NCBI GenBank assembly: GCA_964495075.1
Contig: CAZBUJ010000006.1
Location: forward strand, 62,001 to 126,000
Origin: JAFGJQ01 sp964495075
Lineage (GTDB): Bacteria; Planctomycetota; Phycisphaerae; UBA1845
Direction of reading: 5' to 3'
Length of the DNA: 64,000 bases
A program made the translations under genes and the position numbers. The stretch's first letter is position 1; each line of letters starts with the position of its first letter. The notes below the pieces were generated by a model. The model made no database searches, had not been told where the DNA came from, and saw only the letters and a program-made list of their open reading frames with translations. This document shows positions 17,482 to 25,975 of the stretch, piece after piece.

Positions 17482-19650
17482 TTAATCCAGGCACGTGCAC
17501 GTCAGCGGTGGGACGGGCTGATTCCAGGACGTCGGACTCTGAACCTGCCCGAGGTCCAGGCCCGTGACCTGCCCGTCTCGATTGACGTCGGCGCGGGGGC
17601 TTGCACCCTCCTCCAGGGTCTTGTTCCAATTGCTCGGGTTTTGAATCGCACCCAGGTCCAGCCCCGTAGCGTCACCACTGCAGTTCACGTCGCCCTGCAC
17701 GTAGCAGATGGGGAAGGACCGGCCACCCTGCGCGGCATCGGACAGCGTGATCTCGTACCGACCCGTCGGGAACGTGCCGTTGAACGACAGGAGCAACTCA
17801 TCCGCGGACGCACCCGCCGCCAGCGACGGCGTCAGGCCCGGATCCGGCGACACGGTCACCGTGAAGTAGCACGGACTGGCCTCCCCGTCGAACGTCAAGC
17901 GGAACCACATCTCGGCCTCGTTTTGCAGACGCGGCTCGGCCAGACCGGTAGTCAGGTCGATGGCGAACGCGATGTCACCACCAGGGAACCCGCCCGAAGG
18001 ATCGTGGATGCCCACGCTCCAGGCCTCGATGAGGTTGGGCACTTCGCATTCGTCGGGGATGCCGTTTTCGTTGCAGTCACGCTCGTCTGTCGTATATGCC
18101 ACGGAAGTGGTAATCCATGACGGTGGATCATCACACAGGTCTGCGTCGACGTCACTGCTTGCAACCATGGCAATGACTGCGTGACCACCAGCCACCGCGT
18201 TGTTATAGGCGTCAGCGGCGATGCTGAGGGTTGCCACGTCACGAAGATCAGGGCAGTCATGGGCGCTGGACCGGAACACGGATCCAACGGGCACGCCATT
18301 AATATCCACATCGATGTATTCGTTCGAGCCGCCTAGATCCGCGACAGCAGTGAACAAAAGGGTCACGTCGCTGACGGCCTGCGGCGGGAAGAAGACCGTG
18401 AAACCTTGCGGAGACCCGTCGCCGATGGGTGTGAGTTGCGGGGACGAGGCCGTGAATATAAGGTCGCACTCGTCGAGGATACCGTTGTCGTTGCAGTCCG
18501 GATCGCCCGGCAATTCGCATTCGTCGGGCACGATGTTGATGTTGCAGTCCTCGCTCGTGCTTTCGGCGATGTCGCACTCGTCCGGGACGTCGTTCGGCTG
18601 ACAGTCTTCGCTGACACCCGTTGCAATGTCCTCGTCATCGGCGGCGTCGTTGCAATTGCAGTCCCTCAGCAGAACAGTGTGCCCATCTTCGCCTGGGGCA
18701 CCGGGGTCGCCATCCTCGGCATCAGGTGTTCCCGCCTCGCAGTGGTCGCCGCAGTCGGACTCCAGCCCCGTTCCGCCGTTGCCGCAGCTTGGCGCGCCAT
18801 ACTCGCAGCGCTGAGTCAACCTGCTGGGATAACGCAACTCGTCGCACCTGCTGTGTCCGCCTGCACCTCCATGGCCGCCGTTTCCACCGTTGGCGTGGAT
18901 TTCCCCCTCGTTCAACAGATGGGCATAGTGAACCTCCACGGTGCCACCATCCCCACCATCTCCACCGCCACCACCACCGCCACCCCCTCCGGCGGCGTCG
19001 CAGTAGAACGGCAAACAGAAGTATACCCCAGTAAAGTCACCATCTGCTCCCGGGTGTCCCGGCTCGCCGTGCTCGCCGTCGGCATGAATGACACCCTGGT
19101 TATCGAGGATGTAAGCATAGATCCTGACAACTCCGCCTCCGTCACCCCCGTCACCGCCGTCGCCGCCATCTCCCCCTGGTGCGCAGCCGTCCACAATACA
19201 TCCTGGTTCTAACTCCCATGCGGCCCCTCCGCCACCTCCGCCAGCTCCGCCGGCTCCCCCGACGCCTGCTCCCCCGCAATGTCCGGAGCGACCCGGGTCG
19301 CCGCACTCACCGTGTTCGGGCGGGAAATGCGGGAAACACCACCCGCCAACTCCGGCGGGGCCACTGTCTCCACCCGAACCGCCACACCGGTTATCCGTAA
19401 TCACACCATAATTCCTCAGCGTACCCCAGACTCTCAGCGTATGTCCTTGCATATTGAGCGTGCCGCCGGCTTGAATGGTGACATTGTGCCATTCTTCGTC
19501 CGATGTCATGGTGTGGTTATACCAGGAAACGCTTACCTCACGATCTCCGTAACAGTCACGGACGCTGCCGGCTAGCGCCGAGGTCTGGAGACAAGCCAAG
19601 GAGACAACGACTCCCACGTAACAGCCACTTCCAAACTTTGCGCATCTCAT
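17482..19650 (-). CDS. Secreted Gly-rich protein with DCN repeats and C-terminal dockerin-like domain
   Basis: 722 aa. The start is ATG 19650 with AAGGAG six bases upstream. The signal peptide ends near ALAGS (about residue 28). Residues about 90-290 are extremely Gly/Asp-rich, with runs of GGDGGDGG and polyglycine separating short beta strands (VVRIYAYILDNQG, TVEVHYAHLLNEGE), like a beta-helix. About 320-400 carry calcium-loop repeats of the DCNxNxxPDECD kind. The C-terminus has two dockerin-type loops (DVNCSGDATGLDLG and DVNRDGQVTGLDLG). This is an exported, probably surface or matrix protein. The dockerin-like end is common in Planctomycetes and need not imply a cellulosome. Confidence 0.85.
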   Translation of the reverse strand: MRCAKFGSGCYVGVVVSLACLQTSALAGSVRDCYGDREVSVSWYNHTMTSDEEWHNVTIQAGGTLNMQGHTLRVWGTLRNYGVITDNRCGGSGGDSGPAGVGGWCFPHFPPEHGECGDPGRSGHCGGAGVGGAGGAGGGGGGAAWELEPGCIVDGCAPGGDGGDGGDGGDGGGVVRIYAYILDNQGVIHADGEHGEPGHPGADGDFTGVYFCLPFYCDAAGGGGGGGGGGDGGDGGTVEVHYAHLLNEGEIHANGGNGGHGGAGGHSRCDELRYPSRLTQRCEYGAPSCGNGGTGLESDCGDHCEAGTPDAEDGDPGAPGEDGHTVLLRDCNCNDAADDEDIATGVSEDCQPNDVPDECDIAESTSEDCNINIVPDECELPGDPDCNDNGILDECDLIFTASSPQLTPIGDGSPQGFTVFFPPQAVSDVTLLFTAVADLGGSNEYIDVDINGVPVGSVFRSSAHDCPDLRDVATLSIAADAYNNAVAGGHAVIAMVASSDVDADLCDDPPSWITTSVAYTTDERDCNENGIPDECEVPNLIEAWSVGIHDPSGGFPGGDIAFAIDLTTGLAEPRLQNEAEMWFRLTFDGEASPCYFTVTVSPDPGLTPSLAAGASADELLLSFNGTFPTGRYEITLSDAAQGGRSFPICYVQGDVNCSGDATGLDLGAIQNPSNWNKTLEEGASPRADVNRDGQVTGLDLGQVQSPTSWNQPVPPLTCTCLD

Positions 19651-19703
19651 GATGTTCTCCTTGTACAGTGCCATAGTTGTTGGATCTACTTCCTTCAGGC
19701 AGG

Positions 19704-19859
19704 CTAAGGAGTCATCCTCACCATTCGTGCCGGGATTGCCGGGACGACCCCATTGCTGGTTTCGTGCGTTGGGCTCGTGCGCGCGTCTTCATCTGCTGAA
19801 GACATCAACGGAGCCGTCAGAACAAAAGCCAGAACTGTCATGGACTGTAGTGCGTTCAT
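19704..19859 (-). CDS. Small putative secreted peptide
   Basis: 51 aa from ATG 19859, with GGAAGGGG about nine bases upstream. It has a clear hydrophobic signal-like N-terminus (ALQSMTVLAFVLTAPLMSSA) followed by a short polar tail ending ARMVRMTP. It lies 54 nt upstream of the secreted Gly-rich protein on the same strand, so the two may be cotranscribed. No homologue family is recognised and the size leaves doubt that it is translated. Confidence 0.4.
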   Translation of the reverse strand: MNALQSMTVLAFVLTAPLMSSADEDARTSPTHETSNGVVPAIPARMVRMTP

Positions 19860-20598
19860 GATGTGCCCCTTCCTTCCTGTTCCCCGTTCGCGGGGCTTGC
19901 AAAGGCGAGATCGTGCGATCCATCGCCAGCGCGGCGTTGGCATACGTTCAACTTAGCTTGTGGCCACCCTCGCATTGCCGAAGACACCGAAGCGGCAGAA
20001 ACGGCGGACAAGAATCCACGAGAAAAAGTGGGCCGCCGGAGCCTGGTACCCTTCCGCGTTTGACATCCGCACCCCGCGCGCGCCGCCAGCTAATCTCCTG
20101 GACCGACACGGCGCCCGCACACGGTTGTCCCTTCCGAATGGTCTGTAATCTTTGCGACGCAACGAGTTACGCTGTTTGTCCCTCGCGGTCCGTTGTGGTG
20201 AACCGGCCGTTGCGCTCGGCCGGATGCGTGGCGATCGAGAGCGCGGCGCGGTTCAACAGGGTTGGGAGTTGGTAGTAGTCTCGGGGAACGGAGTCGGTCG
20301 GCGCCGGGATGCCCCATACCATTCAGCCATCGTGAGTCCTCTCTGGGACCCGAGGCCACACGGTGGAGCTTCGACGCCCCGGGGGTCCTCAGCCGCGTCA
20401 ACGGGGCGGCTTGGCGTGCGACGATGCCCCGGAGCCTTCCGGGGCGGGGGGAGCGGGCCATCCGTGGGGTGGGACATGGATCTCTTCCTGAGACTCGTTC
20501 CCGGTACTTCCGGCACCAGCGTGCCAGCTCCAACAGCGCGTTAGTGGCCACCATAGGCCGGAACGCGGGGGATGCAAAAGTGTTCTCTTCGGGTGTAG
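19860..20598. other. Gene-free interval
   Basis: 739 nt without a supportable gene between the small secreted peptide and a transposase remnant. Open frames on both strands are short, Arg/Pro/Ser-rich and lack ribosome-binding sites. The right part may be non-coding debris of the same insertion sequence, but I could not recognise any transposase block in it. Confidence 0.35.
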
Positions 20599-20931
20599 TC
20601 TGCGTGGGAGGTTGAATGGGCGTTTCGGATCACGAAGGACGAACTGGAGATTCGCCTGATCTGGCATCAGAAGGAGGATCGGGTGCGGGCGCACATCCTG
20701 GTGTGCTTTTTGCCCTGCGTGCCGTGGTCGACGCTGGCCCAGTGGATGCGCCCGGCCGGGGCGGGCGACACCCCTCGCACCGTGAGGGAGGAGTTTGCGA
20801 AGATCAAGAGCGGGGACGTCGTGCTACCGGCCCGGACGCCCGAGGGCGCTCATCGCACCACCCGTCTGCGCTGCGTGACCAGGCGCACGACATCCAGGCT
20901 GGATTTCGTCCGCGGTCTTTCGACAGGTTGA
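20599..20931 (+). pseudogene. C-terminal remnant of an IS4/IS1634-type transposase
   Basis: The frame preserves the transposase C-terminal signature: VEWAFRITKDELEIRLIWHQ, then KEDRVRAHILVCFL, AQWMRPAGAGDTPRT and EEFAKIKSGDVVLP. It has no start codon (a TAG lies just before, at 20596-20598) and no catalytic region upstream. Past about 20880 the sequence no longer resembles the family. A dead fragment, roughly 110 codons long. Confidence 0.7.
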
Positions 20932-21002
20932 GAGCCCGTTTCCCGACGCAAGGACCTCTTTTATGACTTCGCACGCAATCGGTTGACGGACACGTCAAGT
21001 GT

Positions 21003-22274
21003 TCACGAGGCCGCGGGAACGCGCGATGGCCTTCTGCGCCGCGACCCTCTACTCGGCGATCGCTCCGGCCGAATACGTCTCGTGCGCGGTCGCAAAGTAC
21101 GCGGCGGGACCGGGCGAGTCGGTGCCGGTGGAGAGTCGCTTTTTTCCAGCGGGTCGGCCGCGGGCTGTAGTGGCTCGCGGATCAATCGCTCGATCGCCCG
21201 AAGGTGTTCATGATCCTGCGAGGTGCAGAACGACACCGCGATACCGGTCGCTCCCGCCCGGCCGGTGCGGCCGATGCGATGTACATATGTTTCCGGTTCA
21301 GACGTTAGGTCATAGTTGATGACGTGGGAGATGTCTTCGACATCCAGGCCACGAGCCGCGATGTCGGTGGCGACGAGCACGGGGGTCTGCGCAGACCGGA
21401 AATTATCCAACGCGCGCGTGCGTGCGCCCTGGCTCTTGTTGCCGTGCAGCGCCACGGCGGGCACGCCGGCCTTAACGAGATACCTGACCACCTTGTCCGC
21501 CCCGTGCTTGGTGCGCGTGAACACCAGCGCCCGTGTATGCGGTGTCTGGGCCAACAAGCGCACCAACAGCGCCGGCTTTTCGCGTCTCTCCACGTCATAG
21601 ACCCAGTGAGCCACCGATGGGGCGGGCGACGATACGCGCGACACCTGCACCGGCACCGGGTCGTGGAGGATGTCACCCGCGAGCTTGCGGATCGCGGGCG
21701 GCATGGTCGCCGAGAAAAGCAGCGTTTGACGCTGACGTGGTACGTTGGTGAGAATCCGGCGCACGTCGGGCAGAAAGCCCATATCGAGCATGCGGTCGGC
21801 TTCATCGAGAACCAGGATCTCGGTACCTGCGACACTGGCCAGGCCTTGCCCCATGAGATCGAGCAGGCGCCCGGGCGTGGCGATCAGGATATCCACACCG
21901 GTTCCCAACGCGCGGGCCTGTGGGCCCTGTTTCACTCCGCCGAAGATCACGGTCTGCCGCATACCGGTGTACCGGCCGTACGTGCGAAAGCTCTCGTGAA
22001 TCTGCTGCGCGAGTTCGCGAGTCGGGCACAGCACCAGGGCGCGGTTGCGGCCCGCCGGCGCCGTCGCCCGTGGTGAGCGGTTGCTCAATCGTTGGAGGAT
22101 GGGTAAGGCAAACGCCGCCGTCTTCCCGGTGCCCGTCTGGGCACAGCCAAGTACGTCTCGGCCGGCAAGGACATGCGGAATGGCACAAGTCTGGATAGGC
22201 GTGGGATGAACGTAGCGTGCCGCCCGTACGGCACGCAGGAGCGGCTGGGTCAGCCGCAGGTCTTCAAATCGCAT
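21003..22274 (-). CDS. rhlE: DEAD-box ATP-dependent RNA helicase, RhlE type
   Basis: 423 aa. All core motifs are present: Q motif (HPTPIQ), AQTGTGKT (45-52), PTRELA, TPGRLLD, DEAD (157-160), SAT (188-190), then ARGLDVEDISHVINYDL and HRIGRTGRAG in the second RecA domain. A basic Arg/Pro-rich tail of about 55 residues follows, as in RhlE proteins, and likely adds RNA affinity. These helicases remodel RNA in ribosome assembly, cold adaptation and mRNA decay. A near-consensus promoter and a roughly 110-nt leader precede the gene. Confidence 0.93.
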   Translation of the reverse strand: MRFEDLRLTQPLLRAVRAARYVHPTPIQTCAIPHVLAGRDVLGCAQTGTGKTAAFALPILQRLSNRSPRATAPAGRNRALVLCPTRELAQQIHESFRTYGRYTGMRQTVIFGGVKQGPQARALGTGVDILIATPGRLLDLMGQGLASVAGTEILVLDEADRMLDMGFLPDVRRILTNVPRQRQTLLFSATMPPAIRKLAGDILHDPVPVQVSRVSSPAPSVAHWVYDVERREKPALLVRLLAQTPHTRALVFTRTKHGADKVVRYLVKAGVPAVALHGNKSQGARTRALDNFRSAQTPVLVATDIAARGLDVEDISHVINYDLTSEPETYVHRIGRTGRAGATGIAVSFCTSQDHEHLRAIERLIREPLQPAADPLEKSDSPPAPTRPVPPRTLRPRTRRIRPERSPSRGSRRRRPSRVPAAS

Positions 22275-22389
22275 TCTGTAATACTCTCAAGAACCCCAAG
22301 CGAAGATGTGTCAAACGCGCGTCGCGTCTGCCAAAGCCATCGGTGCCTGGCTGTGCTCCGATGGCTGTCTGTCCATGGGAAGCGTGCGG

Positions 22390-22418
22390 ATTGTAGGGGC
22401 TGGCCGCCGCATTGTCAA
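22390..22418 (-). promoter_or_regulatory. Near-consensus sigma70 promoter of the helicase gene
   Basis: On the minus strand: -35 TTGACA (22413-22418), a 17-bp spacer, and -10 TACAAT (22390-22395). Transcription would begin near 22383, leaving a leader of about 108 nt before the helicase ATG. It is the best promoter match in the window. Confidence 0.75.
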
Positions 22419-22431
22419 TGACGCACATGCA

Positions 22432-22626
22432 TTATGGTGCCGTTTGGTCGGCCGGCGGTGGCATGGGCGGCATGATGTAGCCATAAGAACGAGTGTGTCG
22501 TCCCCAGCGCAATGAAGCAAGGGAGACGGAGAGGACGAACCACCGGCGAGCCGAGTCGTCCGACAGGTGCCCTCTGTGCTCGCGGTCCAATCGCGCCGTA
22601 GAAGTGCCGGCCTCGATGTTCCTCAT
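22432..22626 (-). CDS. Possible small protein downstream of FloA
   Basis: 64 codons beginning with an ATG four bases beyond the floA stop codon, so it could be translated by coupling. The C-terminus (YIMPPMPPPADQTAP) is Pro/Met-rich. There is no separate ribosome-binding site and no recognised family. The promoter of the helicase gene follows immediately. It may be a chance frame. Confidence 0.25.
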   Translation of the reverse strand: MRNIEAGTSTARLDREHRGHLSDDSARRWFVLSVSLASLRWGRHTRSYGYIMPPMPPPADQTAP

Positions 22627-22629
22627 CCG

Positions 22630-23607
22630 CTAGCGGTTCCTGAGGCCGAGCTTGCCGCTGCGGAAGGCCTCCGCCAGCGCCGACGGGACCTGCGCTTCGT
22701 TCGCCACGACCTTGGCCCGGTTCTCGGCCACCAGCGCCACCATCTCCGCCTCACGGGCTCGGGCCATCGCCGCTCGCTTTTCCGCCTCGGCCTGAAACCG
22801 CTGCTTATCGGCCTCGGCCTGCTCGGCCTGCAATTGCGCACCGACGTTCGCCTTGTTGGACACGGCGGCCACGCTGACGTCGGCGATGTCCACCGAAAGA
22901 ATCGAGAACGCCGTCCCCGGGCTGAGCCCGCTGTCCAGGGCCTTGCGAGCAATACGGGCCGGGTTCTCCAGAACCACTTTGTACGACTCCGCCGAGCCGA
23001 TCGCGCTCACGATGGCCTGCCCCACGCGGGCGATGACGGTCTCCTCCGTCGCACCACCGATCAGCGCCTGGAGGTTCGTCTTGACGGTCACCCGCGCCCT
23101 GACGAGCAACCGAACGCCATCCTTGGACACCGCGTCGAGCCGGTCACTTTGCGCGCCGCCGTCCCGCCGAGGACAATCGATGACTTTCGGGTTCACCGAG
23201 GTTCGGACGGCGTCCAGGATATCCCGTCCAGCCAAGTCAATCGCACAGGCGACGCTCCAATCCAGCCCCAGGTTGGCCCGGTCCGCCGAGATCATCGCCC
23301 GGCAGACGTTGTGGACGTTGCCACCGGCCAGGTAGTGCGCTTCGAGGTCGTTCGCCGTCACGTTGTGGATGCTCGCTTTGACCAGGGCGATCTTGTTCTC
23401 GACGATCGCCCGGGAATTGACCTTTCGAAACGGCATCGTGATGAGTTCGAGCAACTGAACGTCTGCTCGAGTCAGGACGACCTGGACGTAAAGAGCGCAG
23501 ACGCGAGCCGCCAGAACGGCGACAACGAGCACCCCGAGAATGGTGACGATGGCTACGAGGAGCCACCAGTTGCTCATACCGATCAGACAGCTTTCGGCAA
23601 CTCCCAT
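22630..23607 (-). CDS. floA: Flotillin-like protein FloA (SPFH family)
   Basis: 325 aa from ATG 23607, with AAAGG eight bases upstream. One N-terminal membrane hairpin (about 13-35) is followed by the SPFH domain and a long Ala/Glu-rich coiled coil (QAEADKQRFQAEAEKRAAMA, about 265-310). Conserved FloA blocks include ALVKASIHNVTANDLEAHYL and GGNVHNV near 75-100 and GLSPGTAFSILSVDIADV near 230-245. FloA scaffolds organise functional membrane microdomains and are usually tied to envelope stress. The gene lies 12 nt downstream of the split gene and is presumably cotranscribed with it. Confidence 0.9.
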   Translation of the reverse strand: MGVAESCLIGMSNWWLLVAIVTILGVLVVAVLAARVCALYVQVVLTRADVQLLELITMPFRKVNSRAIVENKIALVKASIHNVTANDLEAHYLAGGNVHNVCRAMISADRANLGLDWSVACAIDLAGRDILDAVRTSVNPKVIDCPRRDGGAQSDRLDAVSKDGVRLLVRARVTVKTNLQALIGGATEETVIARVGQAIVSAIGSAESYKVVLENPARIARKALDSGLSPGTAFSILSVDIADVSVAAVSNKANVGAQLQAEQAEADKQRFQAEAEKRAAMARAREAEMVALVAENRAKVVANEAQVPSALAEAFRSGKLGLRNR

Positions 23608-23619
23608 GAAGCCCGCCTT

Positions 23620-24132
23620 TCAAACAGACATCGACCCCTCATTCTCACCCGGCTCCACCTTCTTCCGGGGTAAGGACGGCTGGAGCAACTCACGTTCTTT
23701 CTGGCCATGCCTCCTCAGGTCGTCAAAAAAGCGCTCAAGATCCGTACAGATCTTCCCCAATCCAGTGGCATCGTCCCCGGACACGTGGTCCAGTCGTACT
23801 ACGATTTTCTCGAGATTGGAGTGTAGCTCTTCTCGTTGGTTCCTTAACGCCTCTACTTCGCCGGCCAAGTGTGGATTGGCATCAGTGATCAAGTGCATGT
23901 ATCCGCCGTGATCTACGAGAACCTGTATCCGGGTCAGGTGGCGTTCAAAGGATCACGTGTGGAAACGCAACGTCGCGAGCTTGTGGCTGTTGCCGCGACC
24001 CCGCGTCATCGACTGGAACGCGATTCGCAGTGATTGCTCGATGCCCAGGAGGATCGCAAGCTCGACCTCGGCCTGCCGGGCGATCTCCTGCGATTCCGTT
24101 GCGTCATCTGCTGTTGGCTCACCGTTGCTCAT
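23620..24132 (-). pseudogene. Helical protein gene interrupted by an in-frame TGA
   Basis: A start at ATG 24132, with AAAGGA six bases upstream, opens a frame of 59 codons that ends at TGA (23953-23955). The same frame then continues without shift through SFERHLTRIQVLVDHGGYMH to TAG-free sequence ending at 23620, with ATG 23898 as a possible internal start (92 aa). Together the parts would make one roughly 170-residue helical protein, with an N-terminal QEIARQAEVELAILLGIEQS helix and a C-terminal LRRHGQKERELLQ segment somewhat like hemerythrin-type proteins. A CGA-to-TGA change is the simplest cause. It precedes floA and follows the RNA-like leader element at 24191-24320. Confidence 0.6.
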
Positions 24133-24190
24133 CAGAGGTCCTTTCCCGCCGGGTATAGCTCCACTCTCTCTTCATGTTGGACTCTCACGC

Positions 24191-24328
24191 CAAACAAAAG
24201 CCGACGTGACCAATCACCCGAAGGGACTCAGCCACGTCGGCTTACTCTTCAACGAGCCCCCCGGCCGAGGCGGGTTGCCCTTCATCAAGTCATCCGAAAG
24301 CCGCGACGGGAGCCGCCGCTCTGTTGCC
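24191..24328 (-). ncRNA. Structured leader-type RNA element, copy B, ending in a terminator
   Basis: From AGCGGCGG (24313-24320) to the T-tract CTTTTGTTTG the minus strand matches the plus-strand element at 26770-26900 in blocks: AGCGGCGG, CGGATGAC, GGGCAACCCG, GGGGGGC-CGTT and GAGTAAGCCGA. It closes with an 11-bp hairpin (AAGCCGACGTG, minus strand of 24233-24243, with CACGTCGGCTT, of 24198-24208) around a 24-nt loop, then a T-run. A -10-like TACAAT (24335-24340) would start RNA near 24328. The element ends 59 nt before the ATG of the split gene upstream of floA, so a terminator-controlled leader is likely. Confidence 0.6.
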
Positions 24329-24334
24329 TATGGG

Positions 24335-24363
24335 ATTGTACGTAATCGGCTGGCCGAGGGACA
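24335..24363 (-). promoter_or_regulatory. Candidate promoter of leader element B
   Basis: -10 TACAAT (24335-24340, minus strand) with only a weak -35 (TGTCCC, 24358-24363) at 17 bp. Its position just upstream of the conserved element supports it. Confidence 0.3.
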
Positions 24364-24839
24364 CCGAAAACGGGCGTTTCCAGTCGGTATCTTCACGAAA
24401 TCGCGAATCTCGGTTGCCTTCGGGGTCCGGGTCGAGTAGTATTCACCATGTAACGATCTTCTCTGATCCTTCTTCTTCCTGAGGATCTGCCCGCGGTCGC
24501 GGGTTCTTTCTCCCGAAACGGATTGGTCACGGAGGCTCGATGTATGGCCGAGTGAGGCGCTGCGCACGGAGTAGTCGCAGTGCGCGTTGCTGGGCAAGAA
24601 CTGCGGCGGACGCCGCCGGAAACTGTAGAGAGCCCACGTATCCCGTTTCACAATTCCCTGGCACTGCCGCGTCGGTCCTGGTCTGCTTCCAGTGGGGATG
24701 CAGCCTCGGTCTGGGCGCGCCCGTTTGGCATGCCGCCTGACGATCCGGGCCGGCGCGGACCGCCGGTCCGTCGCCAGAATCGGCATCGCGGCAGTGACTG
24801 CGGTGACAGGCACATCGGGATCGGGGCAATTGGAGAATC
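24364..24839. other. Intergenic interval upstream of the RRM gene
   Basis: 476 nt between leader element B and the RRM gene. A small hairpin with T-rich flank (CCCGCG, 24490-24495, with CGCGGG, 24498-24503, then TTCTTTC) could be a plus-strand terminator or part of a long leader of the RRM gene. The minus-strand frame through here is Arg-rich and unlike a protein. Nothing else recognised. Confidence 0.35.
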
Positions 24840-25127
24840 ATGATGGGTCGGAAATTGTATGTTGGCAACCTCAGTTATGACGTGAGCAGCAGCGATCTCG
24901 AGCAGATGTTTGCCGGTCACGGGACGGTCGACAGCGCGACGGTGATCGCCGATCGGCATACGGGCCAGAGCAAGGGTTTCGGGTTCGTGGAGATGAGTTC
25001 GGACGCCGAGGCCGAGGCCGCGATCGCGGCGCTGGACGGCAAGGATAATGGTGGCCGCGCGCTCAAGGTGAATGAAGCCAAACCGCGCCCGGCCGGCGGT
25101 GGCGGTGGACGCGGCGGACGCTGGTAA
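24840..25127 (+). CDS. Single-RRM RNA-binding protein with Gly/Arg-rich tail
   Basis: 95 aa, starting at ATG 24840 (a second ATG follows directly) with TTGGAGA upstream. One RNA-recognition motif fills the protein: RNP2 LYVGNL (about 6-11) and RNP1 KGFGFVEM (about 45-52), with both aromatic RNP1 residues present. The C-terminus is a Gly-rich tail ending GGRGGRW. This is the bacterial Rbp type also seen in cyanobacteria and Planctomycetes, where such proteins are often cold- or stress-related RNA chaperones. Two short genes follow closely on the same strand. Confidence 0.93.
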   Translation: MMGRKLYVGNLSYDVSSSDLEQMFAGHGTVDSATVIADRHTGQSKGFGFVEMSSDAEAEAAIAALDGKDNGGRALKVNEAKPRPAGGGGGRGGRW

Positions 25128-25195
25128 GCCGGGCGTTGCATGCACCGTGCGGTGCACGCATCTCGTACAGGCGATTCGAAACATTGGAGCCGGGT

Positions 25196-25477
25196 ATGCT
25201 CACCGTTACAGAAGCGGCCGTCGCGCGTCTCGCGCAGATGCTTCAGCAACAAGGCCTGTCGGAGGGGACCGCCGTTCGATTCGTATTCGAAGGACAGGGC
25301 CTTGTCCTGCAGCCCGACAGCGAGCGGGAGGGCGACGCCATGTTTCAGTACCAAGGCCGGACAGTCCTGCTGCTGGACGCTCAGGTGTCCGAACGACTTG
25401 CCGAGGACACGCTCGATGTTGAGGACTCGAAGCTGATGCTGCAACATCCCCGAATAAGTGAGAAGCGTCAGTCATGA
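25196..25477 (+). CDS. HesB/IscA-fold small protein without cysteines (copy 1)
   Basis: 93 aa from ATG 25196, with GGAG about six bases upstream. It starts MLTVTEAAVARLAQML and continues VRFVFEGQGLVLQ and GRTVLLLDAQVSERL, the layout of the IscA/HesB beta-fold (TxxAxxxL, then a cross-strand GL, then an LLD element). The three iron-sulfur cysteines of true A-type carriers are absent, so a cluster-carrier role is unlikely. A paralogue lies at 27507. The stop overlaps the next start (ATGA). Confidence 0.65.
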   Translation: MLTVTEAAVARLAQMLQQQGLSEGTAVRFVFEGQGLVLQPDSEREGDAMFQYQGRTVLLLDAQVSERLAEDTLDVEDSKLMLQHPRISEKRQS

Positions 25478-25860
25478 TGCCAGACGAAAAGACGCGGTTA
25501 CTCGCGATGTTCACGCACCCGGGCAACTGGTGCCGCGACGCCGAGGCACGCAATGTCTACGGCGACCCGGTGAGCTACGACAACGATACCGCCGTGTCGT
25601 GGGATCTCACCGGTGCGCTGTGTCGGCTGTTCGGCTGGCAACGGGCGTGCGTGCTGTTCGAACAAATCGGACGGCACCTGGTCGGCAAGCGCGAACTCGG
25701 GCGACGGCCGCGATCCGACTTGAGTATTCATGCGATGAGGGTGCTGCAGGATTTCAACGATCAGGCCGACATCACGTTTCACGCGTTGCGTGCGCGAATC
25801 GAGACCATCCCGGTTTGGCATCGCGGCAGCCGAGCGGACGGTCCAGCGACGGGCGAGTGA
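25474..25860 (+). CDS. DUF6197-like protein
   Basis: 128 aa, translationally coupled to the preceding gene by ATGA overlap. The block CRDAEARNVYGDPVSYDN followed by AVSWDLTGAL resembles the DUF6197 pattern (a G/W..A.D..G.PV.....A.SWdl.GAL core). The remainder is helical and ends in a polar tail. The family has no known function. In this cluster it sits among stress-type genes. Assignment is by remembered pattern only. Confidence 0.55.
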   Translation: MMPDEKTRLLAMFTHPGNWCRDAEARNVYGDPVSYDNDTAVSWDLTGALCRLFGWQRACVLFEQIGRHLVGKRELGRRPRSDLSIHAMRVLQDFNDQADITFHALRARIETIPVWHRGSRADGPATGE

Positions 25861-25975
25861 GATGCTCAATCGGGCTGTGCGGCCACGCCGGGCCCGGCCT
25901 GCCGGTTCCGGATGACAGCTCGTGGACGACGCGACACCGGCGTGACACAGGCGATGCACTCTGAATGGAGACAAC

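Noticed and set aside
25139..25154. Hairpin TGCACC-GTGC-GGTGCA after the RRM gene as a terminator
   Set aside because: Only 6 bp, and followed by CGCATCTC with no T-run.
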